DNA of 11,345 nucleotides from Lachnospiraceae bacterium UBA6403 (GTDB taxonomy: Bacteria; Bacillota; Clostridia; Lachnospirales; Lachnospiraceae), in NCBI GenBank assembly GCA_002437435.1, contig DJPV01000080.1, positions 38,224 to 49,568 of the forward strand, read 5' to 3'. Positions 5,363 to 11,345 of the stretch are shown in pieces. Numbering within the stretch: the first letter of the stretch is position 1; every line of letters starts with the position of its first letter. The notes beneath the pieces were generated by a model. That model worked only from the letters and a program-made list of their open reading frames with translations, did not search any database and was not told the DNA's origin. The translations under genes were made by a program, and so were the position numbers.

Positions 5363-6007
5363 CTATATGATCTCTCCATCTATGATCTGAATTCCAAACT
5401 TCTCCAGATCCACCCGTCCATCAATAACTGTAACTCCATCTGCCGTCAATCGGTCTGCCTGCACATTTTTTCCACCAAATGCAAACGCCCCGGATAATTC
5501 ACCCTTTGCATTTACCACACGAAAGCAGGGAATGTGCTCCGAATCCGGATTTTTATGAAGCGCATTTCCTACCGCACGCGCCATTTTCTTATCTCCGGCA
5601 AGCTCCGCAATCTGACCATAGGTTGCAACCTTTCCGGCAGGGATCTTTTTCACCGCTTCATAAATCCTCTTTGATGGACTGTCTGTAACCAGATCATAGC
5701 TCTCTGCGATCATCCGTCTCACATCCAGATCCGGAATACTTCCATCCAGAATGATCGTATTCCAGTGCTCTTTATTCTGATGCCAGCCCGGCACCACCGA
5801 GTCAAATGTACTCCGCCAGAAATCCCTCCATTCGGGATCGACCTTTACATTCAGGTTAATATATCCGTCCCGCTCATATGTCCACAGAAATGCCTTTTTA
5901 TTTCCTTTCACACGTACCAACTGCCAGTTCGGATCATGAAACGGAGCCTGCTGATAAGTGTCGGGAAAAGACAATCCATATGCCAACGCTTCTTCCCTTG
6001 TTGTCAT
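5363..6007 (-). CDS. MmcQ/YjbR domain fused to an alkyltransferase-like (MGMT) domain
   Basis: A 214-residue two-domain protein. Residues 1-107 are MmcQ/YjbR-like (LSFPDTYQQAPFHDPNWQLVR, then NLNVKVDP and VVPGWHQNKEHWNTI). Residues 111-205 are the DNA-binding and active-site domain of O6-alkylguanine-DNA alkyltransferases: VATYGQIAELAG (127-138), the arginine finger in ARAVGNAL (143-150), and the active-site segment IPCFRVVNAKGELSG (159-173). The acceptor Cys161 is kept, but the usual His of PCHRV is Phe162. The N-terminal RNase-H-like domain of full MGMT is absent. It may repair alkylated bases or, as with alkyltransferase-like proteins, only bind and flag them. The ATG abuts the preceding stop (TAAATG), with GGAGGAAG as SD inside the upstream gene, so translation is coupled to the cytidylate-kinase-like gene. 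Confidence 0.88.
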   Translation of the reverse strand: MTTREEALAYGLSFPDTYQQAPFHDPNWQLVRVKGNKKAFLWTYERDGYINLNVKVDPEWRDFWRSTFDSVVPGWHQNKEHWNTIILDGSIPDLDVRRMIAESYDLVTDSPSKRIYEAVKKIPAGKVATYGQIAELAGDKKMARAVGNALHKNPDSEHIPCFRVVNAKGELSGAFAFGGKNVQADRLTADGVTVIDGRVDLEKFGIQIIDGEII

Positions 6008-6580
6008 TTATCTTCCTCCAACCTGCTTTACATAATTTGCGATCAGTTTCGCCGTCTTATCAACACCCAGTCGAACCGTATCTATACACAGATCATAATT
6101 CTCTGCATAGCCCCATTCTTCCCCGGTATAATACCTATGATAACCACGCCGCTTCTCATCTGTCTTTTCAACGAGTGCCATAGCCTTCCGGTCTGAAATC
6201 TTATGTTTTTCTGCAATATGATGTGCCCGCTGCTTCTTATCCCCACACAGGAACACACGAACTGCATCCTTATCATCCCGGTAAGCATAATTCGAAGCCC
6301 TTCCTATAATGATAAAACTCTGTCCACCAAACATGGCTGACAAGGCCCGTTTCGGTGTATCATACTGATTCTTCGGGCAGAAATCATCCGCAACCGAGCT
6401 GATCATCGCATTTACCGGCTGTTCACCAAAATACATCGGGTATTTCTCATATATCTTCTTTTCTTTTGCAATCGCGATCAATTCCGGTTTCGTATAAAAT
6501 GGAATCCCTAACAGTTTTGATAAATTTTTTCCAACTTCATCTCCGGCGCATCCACATTGTCTTCCAAGTGTTATGATCAT
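6008..6580 (-). CDS. Cytidylate kinase-like family protein
   Basis: A 190-residue protein of the cytidylate-kinase-like family (Cytidylate_kin2 type), distinct from housekeeping Cmk. The N-terminus MIITLGRQCGCAGDEVGK (1-18) replaces the classical P-loop with the family's GRQxG(x)GG-like form. FIIIGRASNYAY is at 89-100. The basic lid region EKTDEKRRGYHRYYTG lies at 138-153 and YDLCIDT, the C-terminal nucleotide-site segment, at 162-168. A phosphotransferase role on an unknown nucleotide or small molecule is expected, not proven. Its ATG overlaps the TGA of the GntR gene by 4 nt (ATGA), with GGAGG 9 nt upstream. Its own stop abuts the start of the YjbR/alkyltransferase gene. It is therefore the middle member of a tightly coupled set of three. 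Confidence 0.85.
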   Translation of the reverse strand: MIITLGRQCGCAGDEVGKNLSKLLGIPFYTKPELIAIAKEKKIYEKYPMYFGEQPVNAMISSVADDFCPKNQYDTPKRALSAMFGGQSFIIIGRASNYAYRDDKDAVRVFLCGDKKQRAHHIAEKHKISDRKAMALVEKTDEKRRGYHRYYTGEEWGYAENYDLCIDTVRLGVDKTAKLIANYVKQVGGR

Positions 6581-7272
6581 TCCTTCTTACCTCCTACAAG
6601 CATCTGACTGATCAAATGATAATGTCCGTCTACCGCCGCTTTCATTGCAGCTTCATCTTTTTCTAATACACTATTATAAATCTGTTTATGATAATCAAGC
6701 AGATTTTTCTTTTCTTTTGTATTCACACGACGCAGCACCAGATCGATCCACTCCCGGTATACGATCATAACCGCCTCCATAATCATTGAAAACAGTTCAT
6801 TCTCTGTCGCCCGGATCAGCAATTCATGAAATTCTTTATCCACTCTAACCAGTTCGGAACCATCTGCCTGCTCCATCTTTGCCAGATTATCCTCCAGAAG
6901 CACCTGACACTCAAATGATATTCCTTTCTCAATCAACATACTGCATACTGACTTTTCCATCACACAGCGGAACTCGCAGACCTCGGATTTCGTGATACTG
7001 CCAAGTGCCAGCATCATCATGAGCATCTGCCGGATCGACTCTCCTGCATTTTTTGATATATAATTTCCCGATCCCTGCACACGTTCGATCATTCCCATGC
7101 CATGCAGGATACTGAGTGCTTCTCTGGTCGAATTCCTTCCGATTCCCAACGTCTCTGCTATCATCCGCTCGGTCGGAAGCTTACTTCCGATCTGCAAGAT
7201 TCCATCCTGCATCAAGCTGTAAATATATCGAATTGCTTTTTCATATTCTGATGTAGCATGTTGTTTCTCCAT
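6577..7272 (-). CDS. GntR family regulator, FadR subfamily (FCD domain)
   Basis: A 231-residue repressor or activator. The winged helix-turn-helix is at about 10-75 (KLPTERMIAETLGIGRNSTREAL at 31-53, wing ERVQGSGNYI). The FCD effector domain covers about 100-226. Its usual metal or ligand site is visible as Asp145-x3-His149, His195 and His217. Relatives sense carboxylates such as pyruvate, lactate or gluconate. A TTG 21 nt upstream (7293) would also open the frame, but AGGGAG lies 6 nt before the ATG at 7272. It follows lrgAB by 157 nt with no clear terminator between. The FadR/PdhR-type palindrome at the lrgA promoter makes lrgAB its probable target; an ATTGGT half-site also occurs just upstream of its own ATG (7289-7294). 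Confidence 0.92.
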   Translation of the reverse strand: MEKQHATSEYEKAIRYIYSLMQDGILQIGSKLPTERMIAETLGIGRNSTREALSILHGMGMIERVQGSGNYISKNAGESIRQMLMMMLALGSITKSEVCEFRCVMEKSVCSMLIEKGISFECQVLLEDNLAKMEQADGSELVRVDKEFHELLIRATENELFSMIMEAVMIVYREWIDLVLRRVNTKEKKNLLDYHKQIYNSVLEKDEAAMKAAVDGHYHLISQMLVGGKKE

Positions 7273-7298
7273 ACCTGTCTCCCTGACTACCAATAAAT

Positions 7299-7379
7299 TT
7301 CGTTATTTCTATATTTTGATATCTGCTACAAGCGAATACCCACCTATAAGACCATCAACTAACTTCGCTATTTCTATAT
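7299..7379. repeat. Direct repeat pair upstream of the GntR gene
   Basis: TTCGTTATTTCTATAT (7299-7314) recurs as TTCGCTATTTCTATAT (7364-7379), 65 bp apart with one mismatch. On the minus strand both are preceded by CAGAT within a few bases. They lie in the 157-bp gap between lrgB and the GntR gene and could be regulator binding sites. No confident promoter was found in the gap, although TATAGA within each copy could serve as a -10. Confidence 0.5.
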
Positions 7380-7429
7380 CCGATCTGTAAATTCGAAATA
7401 TCTCCCTGCATTTTTTAACCTATATGCGG

Positions 7430-8122
7430 CTACATAAAATGCGCAAATAACGACGAAAGCACTACCGTAAGAATACCGGAAACTGCGATTGCAAGACTGC
7501 TCATTGCACCTTCTACTTCGCCGATCTCGATTGCCTTTGCCGTTCCGATCGCATGAGATGCAGAGCCAAATGCCAGACCCTTCGATATCGGTTCGGTGAT
7601 CCGAAAGATCTTACATACTAATTCGCCAAATATATTTCCAAGAACTCCGGTTACGATAATAACCGCAACCGTGATTGTCACATAGCCTCCCAGTTCTTCT
7701 GAAACACCCATACCGATCGCGGTTGTAATGGATTTAGGAAGCATCGTCACATACTCCTTATGTGTAAGTCCCGTGATCTTTGATAATACAAATACCGTAC
7801 AAAGACTCGTCACCACACCGGCAGCCAGCCCTGCCATAACTGCCTTACAATTATGTTTTAACAATTCCCACTGTTCATAAAGCGGGATCGCCAGACATAC
7901 AGTTGCCGGAGTCAAGAGCCAGCTTAAATATTTGGCACCTTCATTATAAGTATCATAATCCACCTTGCTTACGACCAGCACCAAAATGGTAACAACGATT
8001 GAGATCAGCAATGGATTAAATATTCCCAGTTTGAATTTCTTCTTTAATATTGACCCGATCAAATATGAAATCAGGCTAAGTGTAACTCCCGCAAATAAGG
8101 AGTTCTCAAAAAAATCATGCAT
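7430..8122 (-). CDS. lrgB: LrgB-like membrane protein (LrgAB/PftB family)
   Basis: LrgB is the large partner of LrgA in the cytoplasmic membrane. The pair was first linked to murein hydrolase control and cell lysis; the Bacillus subtilis counterpart PftAB and Streptococcus mutans LrgAB act in pyruvate transport. The protein has 230 residues, the normal length, with several hydrophobic helices. Family signatures: LLTPATVCLAIPLYEQW (69-85), LPKSITTAIGMGVSEELGG (128-146), GLAFGSASHAIGTAKA (182-197). The frame runs on to 8209 in lrgA, but the natural start is the ATG at 8122, which overlaps the end of lrgA by 8 nt, with GAGGA just upstream. It is translationally coupled to lrgA and shares its promoter and operator. 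Confidence 0.94.
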   Translation of the reverse strand: MHDFFENSLFAGVTLSLISYLIGSILKKKFKLGIFNPLLISIVVTILVLVVSKVDYDTYNEGAKYLSWLLTPATVCLAIPLYEQWELLKHNCKAVMAGLAAGVVTSLCTVFVLSKITGLTHKEYVTMLPKSITTAIGMGVSEELGGYVTITVAVIIVTGVLGNIFGELVCKIFRITEPISKGLAFGSASHAIGTAKAIEIGEVEGAMSSLAIAVSGILTVVLSSLFAHFM

Positions 8123-8486
8123 CCTCTTGTTCCTCTTTCTTCCTGTCTTTTCTGATGATCCACTGTGACAATCTGCCTGCCACTGCCATAACTGTAATGA
8201 TCGCAACAACTGTGATCACACATACCGGGATCAGCATCGGTTTCAGTGTTCCCCAGCTGACCATCAGACCAACACCGGCAGGAATAAACATCAAGGGCAT
8301 GATCTCGATTAAGAATTTGCCTGTCTCCTTTACTACTTCTAACTTGATCCATCCCGTCATCAGACATACAAATAAAATCGCCATTCCATAGATACTGGCA
8401 GGAATCGGCAATGGTAATACATATTTGAGCAGTTCCCCGATAAATGAAATTACAAGAATAATTAAAAACTGTCTGATATACTTCAT
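8115..8486 (-). CDS. lrgA: LrgA/CidA family holin-like protein
   Basis: LrgA is the small membrane partner of LrgB. It has 123 residues with four hydrophobic segments at about 5-21, 29-45, 61-78 and 84-105, and a strongly charged C-terminal tail (RKDRKKEEQED). Family signatures are PLPIPASIYGM (25-35) and LMFIPAGVGLM (65-75). GAGAGG lies 8 nt before the ATG. It is the first gene of the lrgAB unit, with a leader of about 85 nt containing the PdhR-like palindrome. Together with LrgB it is likely to carry or regulate the flux of pyruvate or another short carboxylate; the older lysis-control role is the alternative. Confidence 0.93.
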   Translation of the reverse strand: MKYIRQFLIILVISFIGELLKYVLPLPIPASIYGMAILFVCLMTGWIKLEVVKETGKFLIEIMPLMFIPAGVGLMVSWGTLKPMLIPVCVITVVAIITVMAVAGRLSQWIIRKDRKKEEQEDA

Positions 8487-8548
8487 TCAAATATCCTCTC
8501 TACACTTTTAACTTTTTCTCATATGGATTATATTTATTCATATAAAAC

Positions 8549-8567
8549 AAATTGGTAGCACCAATTT
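8549..8567. promoter_or_regulatory. PdhR/FadR-type operator at the lrgA promoter
   Basis: A perfect 19-bp palindrome, AAATTGGT-AGC-ACCAATTT, containing the ATTGGT-N3-ACCAAT pattern of Escherichia coli PdhR sites and the TGGT-N3-ACCA core typical of FCD-type GntR regulators. It covers about +8 to +26 of the lrgA transcript. In the RNA, 8552-8561 can also pair with 8569-8578 (10 bp, one wobble, 7-nt loop), so the site may also form a 5' hairpin in the mRNA. Confidence 0.75.
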
Positions 8568-8580
8568 AGTGCTGCCAACC

Positions 8581-8610
8581 ATTATACTGACACATCTTAT
8601 TATTTGTCAA
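8581..8610 (-). promoter_or_regulatory. Promoter of lrgAB
   Basis: On the minus strand: TTGACA (8610-8605), an 18-bp spacer, TATAAT (8586-8581). Both hexamers are perfect consensus, so the promoter should be strong unless repressed, in keeping with the operator just downstream. It starts 5 bp after the stop codon of the pseudogene fragment. Confidence 0.85.
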
Positions 8611-8614
8611 TTTA

Positions 8615-8745
8615 TTATTTTACCAAATTGACATCAATATATTCCCAATATGGTTTCTTACAGGCTGCTACTCCTGTCGCTGATACTCTAACTTTCCAGA
8701 TGAATACTATTTATTCCTGTCAGTGGTATCCAGGCTGCCAGAAGA
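8615..8745 (-). pseudogene. Decayed 3' end of an NAD-dependent epimerase gene
   Basis: The minus strand at 8659-8615 reads KKPYWEYIDVNLVK and a stop, nearly the same as the C-terminus KKPYWEYIDTNLV of the intact gene at 10250-11152; 34 of 39 aligned bases agree. Three of the five differences are silent, so the copy once evolved as protein. Further upstream, in another frame (8736-8704), SLDTTDRNK then a stop then Y echoes CLDVTRQKKIY of the intact protein, so frameshift, deletion and a stop have accumulated. No start codon is available in the last frame. The upstream limit is uncertain. The rest of 8660-8788 shows only a weak hairpin (8722-8727 with 8745-8750). Confidence 0.6.
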
Positions 8746-8788
8746 CCACTATTTACTGTCGTCGACACACAATCTTTACAATCAGATA

Positions 8789-9619
8789 CTACTCCCGCCG
8801 CTTATGCCCCAGCTGCCAGAACGCTACCGCTCCTGCCGCCGCTACGTTAAGTGAATCCACACCATGTGCCATCGGGATCATAACCGTATAATCACAGTCA
8901 GCTATCGTATCTCCTGCCAGACCATCACCCTCTGTACCGAGCACAATAGCCAGCTTTTCCTCACGATTTAACTGCGGGTCATCAATTCCTACACTGTCTT
9001 CCCGAAGTGCCATTGCCGCTGTCTTAAAGCCCATTTCTTTCAATGTCTTCATCGCCTGCTCCGGCCAGACACCATCTGCCTTTGACAACATTGTCCATGG
9101 AATCTGGAATACCGTTCCCATACCCACACGGCTTGCACGCCGATAAAAAGGATCACTACAGCCGCCGGTCAATATCACCGCATCCATTCCCAGTGCTGCT
9201 GCACAGCGAAACAACGCCCCCACATTTGTCGGATTGACCACTTCTTCCAGAATGGCGATCCGCTTCGCTCCCTGACATACCTCCTCTATCGTTGGTAACG
9301 CTTTGCGGCGCATCGCACACCAGAGTCCCCTTGTCAGGTGATAACCGGTAAGTTTCGTCAATATCTCATCCGGTGCAACATAGATCGGAACATTTTCCAC
9401 CCGCTTCAGAATCTCCTCTGCCTCTGCAAGCTGCACTTTTTCTGCCAGAAAAGACACCGGCTCATATCCACCATCTAACGCCCGTTCGATCACCTTCGGA
9501 CTCTCTGCAATAAATAACCCTTCCTTCGGTTCATAGATCGTCGCAAGCTGCCGTTCCGAAAGCTCCGCATAAACCACCAGTTCCGGTCGTTTCAGATCCG
9601 TTACTTCTATTATTTCCAT
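8789..9619 (-). CDS. SpoU/TrmH family RNA methyltransferase
   Basis: A SAM-dependent 2'-O-ribose methyltransferase of rRNA or tRNA, of the SPOUT knotted fold. Of 276 residues, 1-110 form the substrate-binding N-terminal domain (LFIAESPKVIERAL at 35-48), and about 117-270 the catalytic domain. Motif 1 is NPTNVGALFRCAAALG (129-144) with the catalytic Arg138 position, motif 2 is LGTEGDGL (227-234), motif 3 is IPMAHGVDSLNVAAAGAVAFW (248-268) with Asn258. The exact RNA target cannot be read from sequence. The frame continues to 9664, overlapping the upstream gene, but GGAAGG sits 8 nt before the ATG at 9619 and gives the usual N-terminus. It follows the CmpB-like gene by 41 nt, and the two are probably co-transcribed. 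Confidence 0.92.
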   Translation of the reverse strand: MEIIEVTDLKRPELVVYAELSERQLATIYEPKEGLFIAESPKVIERALDGGYEPVSFLAEKVQLAEAEEILKRVENVPIYVAPDEILTKLTGYHLTRGLWCAMRRKALPTIEEVCQGAKRIAILEEVVNPTNVGALFRCAAALGMDAVILTGGCSDPFYRRASRVGMGTVFQIPWTMLSKADGVWPEQAMKTLKEMGFKTAAMALREDSVGIDDPQLNREEKLAIVLGTEGDGLAGDTIADCDYTVMIPMAHGVDSLNVAAAGAVAFWQLGHKRRE

Positions 9620-9660
9620 TATAATTTCCTTCCTGATACATACATTCCATACTACAGGCA

Positions 9661-10122
9661 TCACTTACACATCCCATATGCTGCGATCCCCCATGCAACT
9701 GAAAAACTCAGGCAGATCAAACCTTTATAATTCATAAAATGATTCGTATAATTCCATGCTCTCATTCCCAGCCCATAATATAGCAATAAACCACTGAATA
9801 ACTCCAAACTCGTAGCAAGAGCGGTCAGCACAACCACCTGTACAGCAATACGTTTTTCTCTTAATTTCACTGCTCCCACATAAAACAGTACAGCTCCAAG
9901 TCCATATAAAATATTAATCGCACCAAATATGGATACAACATGACTCTCCCAATGTCCCTTTTTCAGTAGGCAAAAGATACCTTCTATCAACACTCCCGCA
10001 ACACTTCCCGACAGGAACAACCAGAACAACTTATTATATGTTATGTATTCTCTTTCTTCTGATTTTTCATCATGTATCTGATGAGTGGAATTATGTACAT
10101 TACTATTTATAATCTGTGTCAT
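9661..10122 (-). CDS. CmpB-like membrane protein (putative ABC transporter permease, PF06541 type)
   Basis: A 153-residue membrane protein with a 30-residue polar N-terminus and four hydrophobic helices at about 31-52, 63-85, 92-116 and 134-152. The pattern FGAINILYGLGAVLFY, then LELFSGLLLYYGLGMRAWNYTNHFMNYKGLICLSFSVAWG, matches the CmpB-type family annotated as putative ABC transporter permease, whose function is not established. Relatives usually continue past the final WG with more hydrophobic sequence; this one stops 8 residues later (WGIAAYGMCK), so it may be a short form or C-terminally truncated. No ATPase gene lies nearby. AGAGGG is 9 nt before the ATG. The RNA methyltransferase gene follows after 41 nt. 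Confidence 0.75.
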   Translation of the reverse strand: MTQIINSNVHNSTHQIHDEKSEEREYITYNKLFWLFLSGSVAGVLIEGIFCLLKKGHWESHVVSIFGAINILYGLGAVLFYVGAVKLREKRIAVQVVVLTALATSLELFSGLLLYYGLGMRAWNYTNHFMNYKGLICLSFSVAWGIAAYGMCK

Positions 10123-10168
10123 AATTTGTTGCCCTCTTTACATAAAAATACTTCAAAATACAAATTGT

Positions 10169-10197
10169 AATTTACTACAAATACCTGTCATTGACAA
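10169..10197 (-). promoter_or_regulatory. Candidate promoter of the CmpB-like/methyltransferase pair
   Basis: On the minus strand: TTGTCA (10197-10192, 5 of 6), a 17-bp spacer, TAAATT (10174-10169, 4 of 6). The start would be near 10162. The -35 overlaps one arm of a long loose inverted repeat, CAATATTT (10195-10202) with AAATATTG (10239-10246), which occupies the gap after the epimerase stop; no T-run terminator was seen there. Confidence 0.4.
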
Positions 10198-10249
10198 TAT
10201 TTCTATACAAGTGTTTATGTATTGTTAAGATTCCGTTTAAATATTGCTT

Positions 10250-11152
10250 TTATACTAAATTGGTATCAATATACTCCCAATATGGCTTCTTGTTTACCTC
10301 ATCTTCATGCTCTATATACCATTTTGCAGCCTCCTGTAAACCGATCTCCATCGGCATTGTTTCTGGATATATCTTCTTCTGACGTGTCACATCAAGACAA
10401 TATTCATAATTATAAAAGCTGAAATAGTTTCTCTGCTCTATCGTTCCAGGTACAGATACAAATTCCGGTACTTTATCAAAACAGGCATAACATTCGATAA
10501 CCCAGTCTCTTATCGATATTGCCTTTTCATTTCCAACATTTAAGATATGATCCGTCGGCCGCTTTGTCATTAATACTTTCATCAGCCTGCACAAATCTTC
10601 TACATGGAAAAACTGTAATTTCATCTCACCATCTTTCGGCAAATAAAATTTTCTGTCTGCCATTGCGCAGTCAAATACAAACGCCTCCCGATAGACGTTG
10701 TCCATAGAACCATATAAATATGGCGGTCTTAAAATATAAGCATCCGGAACTCTCTCCAGCAGTGCATTTTCTGCTTCAATCTTATCTGTTCCATATTTTC
10801 CCCAGAATTTATTTACTGCTCTTTCAGAATCCTCAGGAAATGGCTGTGCACCATATTCCGGATATACTGCACTGGAACTGATCATTATATATTGATCAAA
10901 AGAGTCCAGCGAATTATGTAAATCAATTATGTCTTGTGCATCATAAGCGGTTATGTCGGCAACAACATCAAAATGCAGATTTTTCAGCTTATCCCCTAAA
11001 TTATGCCTGTCGCTTTCAATCAGCGTCACGCCCTTAACCTGCGGTTTTGAATTGCGATTCACTACATAGACATCATATCCATGCTCTACAAAATATTTTG
11101 CTGCATACCTACTGACAAATGTGGTTCCACCGGTAATCAAAATTTTCTTCAT
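10250..11152 (-). CDS. NAD-dependent epimerase/dehydratase (extended SDR) family protein
   Basis: A 300-residue extended short-chain dehydrogenase of the nucleotide-sugar epimerase type. The NAD-binding Rossmann motif is the variant MKKILITGGTTFVSRYAAKYF (1-21), in which the usual third glycine is Ser14. The catalytic Ser is in ISSSAVYP (91-98) and the YxxxK pair is Tyr120 and Lys124 in KYGTDK. Asp65-range VVADITAYD contributes to cofactor binding. Residues 140-148 (ILRPPYLYG) are the usual substrate-side segment. Substrate unknown. The frame extends to 11305, but AAGGAG lies 7 nt before the ATG at 11152 and the Rossmann strand should be N-terminal. It is the intact paralogue of the fragment at 8615-8745, and lies upstream of the CmpB-like and methyltransferase genes. 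Confidence 0.9.
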   Translation of the reverse strand: MKKILITGGTTFVSRYAAKYFVEHGYDVYVVNRNSKPQVKGVTLIESDRHNLGDKLKNLHFDVVADITAYDAQDIIDLHNSLDSFDQYIMISSSAVYPEYGAQPFPEDSERAVNKFWGKYGTDKIEAENALLERVPDAYILRPPYLYGSMDNVYREAFVFDCAMADRKFYLPKDGEMKLQFFHVEDLCRLMKVLMTKRPTDHILNVGNEKAISIRDWVIECYACFDKVPEFVSVPGTIEQRNYFSFYNYEYCLDVTRQKKIYPETMPMEIGLQEAAKWYIEHEDEVNKKPYWEYIDTNLV

Positions 11153-11211
11153 TGATATCTCCTTTTTCCGCTGCACAGGGCTTATAAACCCACCCAATTG
11201 TTTACAGCTAC

Positions 11212-11241
11212 AAAGTAACATACCGGTCATTCGATTGTCAA
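11212..11241 (-). promoter_or_regulatory. Promoter of the epimerase gene
   Basis: On the minus strand: TTGACA (11241-11236), an 18-bp spacer, TACTTT (11217-11212) preceded by TGT, an extended -10. The weak -10 and long spacer suggest an activated promoter; the spacer contains ACCGGT. Start near 11205, leader about 50 nt. Confidence 0.5.
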
Positions 11242-11257
11242 CATTGCCGCTTATAGA

Positions 11258-11301
11258 CAAACAAAAACCGCAACTCCTCATAAAACGAGGAATTGCGGTT
11301 T
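11258..11301 (-). terminator. Intrinsic terminator of a gene beyond the right edge
   Basis: AAACCGCAA (11265-11273) pairs with TTGCGGTTT (11293-11301), and TCCTC (11275-11279) with GAGGA (11287-11291), one mismatch between them and a 7-nt loop. The minus-strand exit is TTTTTGTTTG. It should end a minus-strand transcript entering from the right. The last 40 bases (11302-11345) contain minus-strand stop codons and may include the tail of that gene, but too little is present to name it. Confidence 0.8.
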
Positions 11302-11345
11302 GCATTTAAGTTTCTATGATACAAAATCAGTGATTACTCGATGAT

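Noticed and set aside
8071..8490. 139-residue reading frame over lrgA
   Set aside because: It overlaps lrgA in another frame, has no family-like features and no SD; lrgA has clear family motifs.
8722..8750. Terminator for the RNA methyltransferase gene
   Set aside because: AGTGGT pairs with ACCACT, but the loop is long and no T-run follows on the minus strand.
11153..11305. 51-residue N-terminal extension of the epimerase
   Set aside because: It covers the promoter and the neighbouring terminator and lies before the Rossmann strand; the SD at the ATG of 11152 is strong.

Overview
The window reads as chromosome of a low-to-moderate GC anaerobic Firmicute, most likely a gut Lachnospiraceae (Roseburia/Coprococcus/Blautia-like). 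This is inferred from gene content: a DUF3793 protein next to a short-chain clostridial flavodoxin, oleate hydratase with a TetR regulator, a clostridial-type DNA-deoxyinosine glycosylase, and strong SD sequences before nearly every start. It is densely packed, and almost everything after position 1880 lies on the minus strand. No tRNA, rRNA, CRISPR array, insertion sequence or phage gene was seen.

Layout. 1-243 is the 5' end of enolase (minus), with a leader carrying two adjacent hairpins. Divergent from it, 605-1730 (plus) holds DUF3793 and flavodoxin behind a good sigma-A promoter with a GTTAG-N6-CTAAC palindrome at the start site; a second copy of that palindrome sits just downstream of the eno -10. 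A bidirectional terminator (1822-1858) separates this from oleate hydratase (minus), which has its own promoter and a candidate operator. Its upstream neighbour is a TetR regulator closed by two tandem terminators. Next comes a hypoxanthine/uracil-type DNA glycosylase whose upstream region has a promoter, a structured leader and an intrinsic terminator, i.e. a small RNA or an attenuator.

5363-8486 (minus) is the most interesting unit: lrgA-lrgB, an FCD-type GntR regulator, a cytidylate-kinase-like protein, and a YjbR/alkyltransferase-like fusion, with overlapping or abutting reading frames. The lrgA promoter is near-consensus and carries a perfect 19-bp palindrome of the PdhR/FadR type (ATTGGT-N3-ACCAAT) over the first transcribed bases. 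LrgAB proteins are known pyruvate transporters in some Firmicutes, so a pyruvate-responsive circuit is a reasonable hypothesis.

8615-11152 (minus) holds a decayed 3' fragment of an NAD-dependent epimerase gene, a SpoU-family RNA methyltransferase, a short CmpB-like membrane protein, and the intact epimerase paralogue of that fragment. The window ends with a terminator belonging to a minus-strand gene lying mostly off the right edge.

Most genes are ordinary. The value is in the regulatory architecture: paired iron-type boxes, the lrgAB operator, the glycosylase leader, the eno leader and the pseudogene scar. All were found by eye; none has been tested by a search or a folding program.
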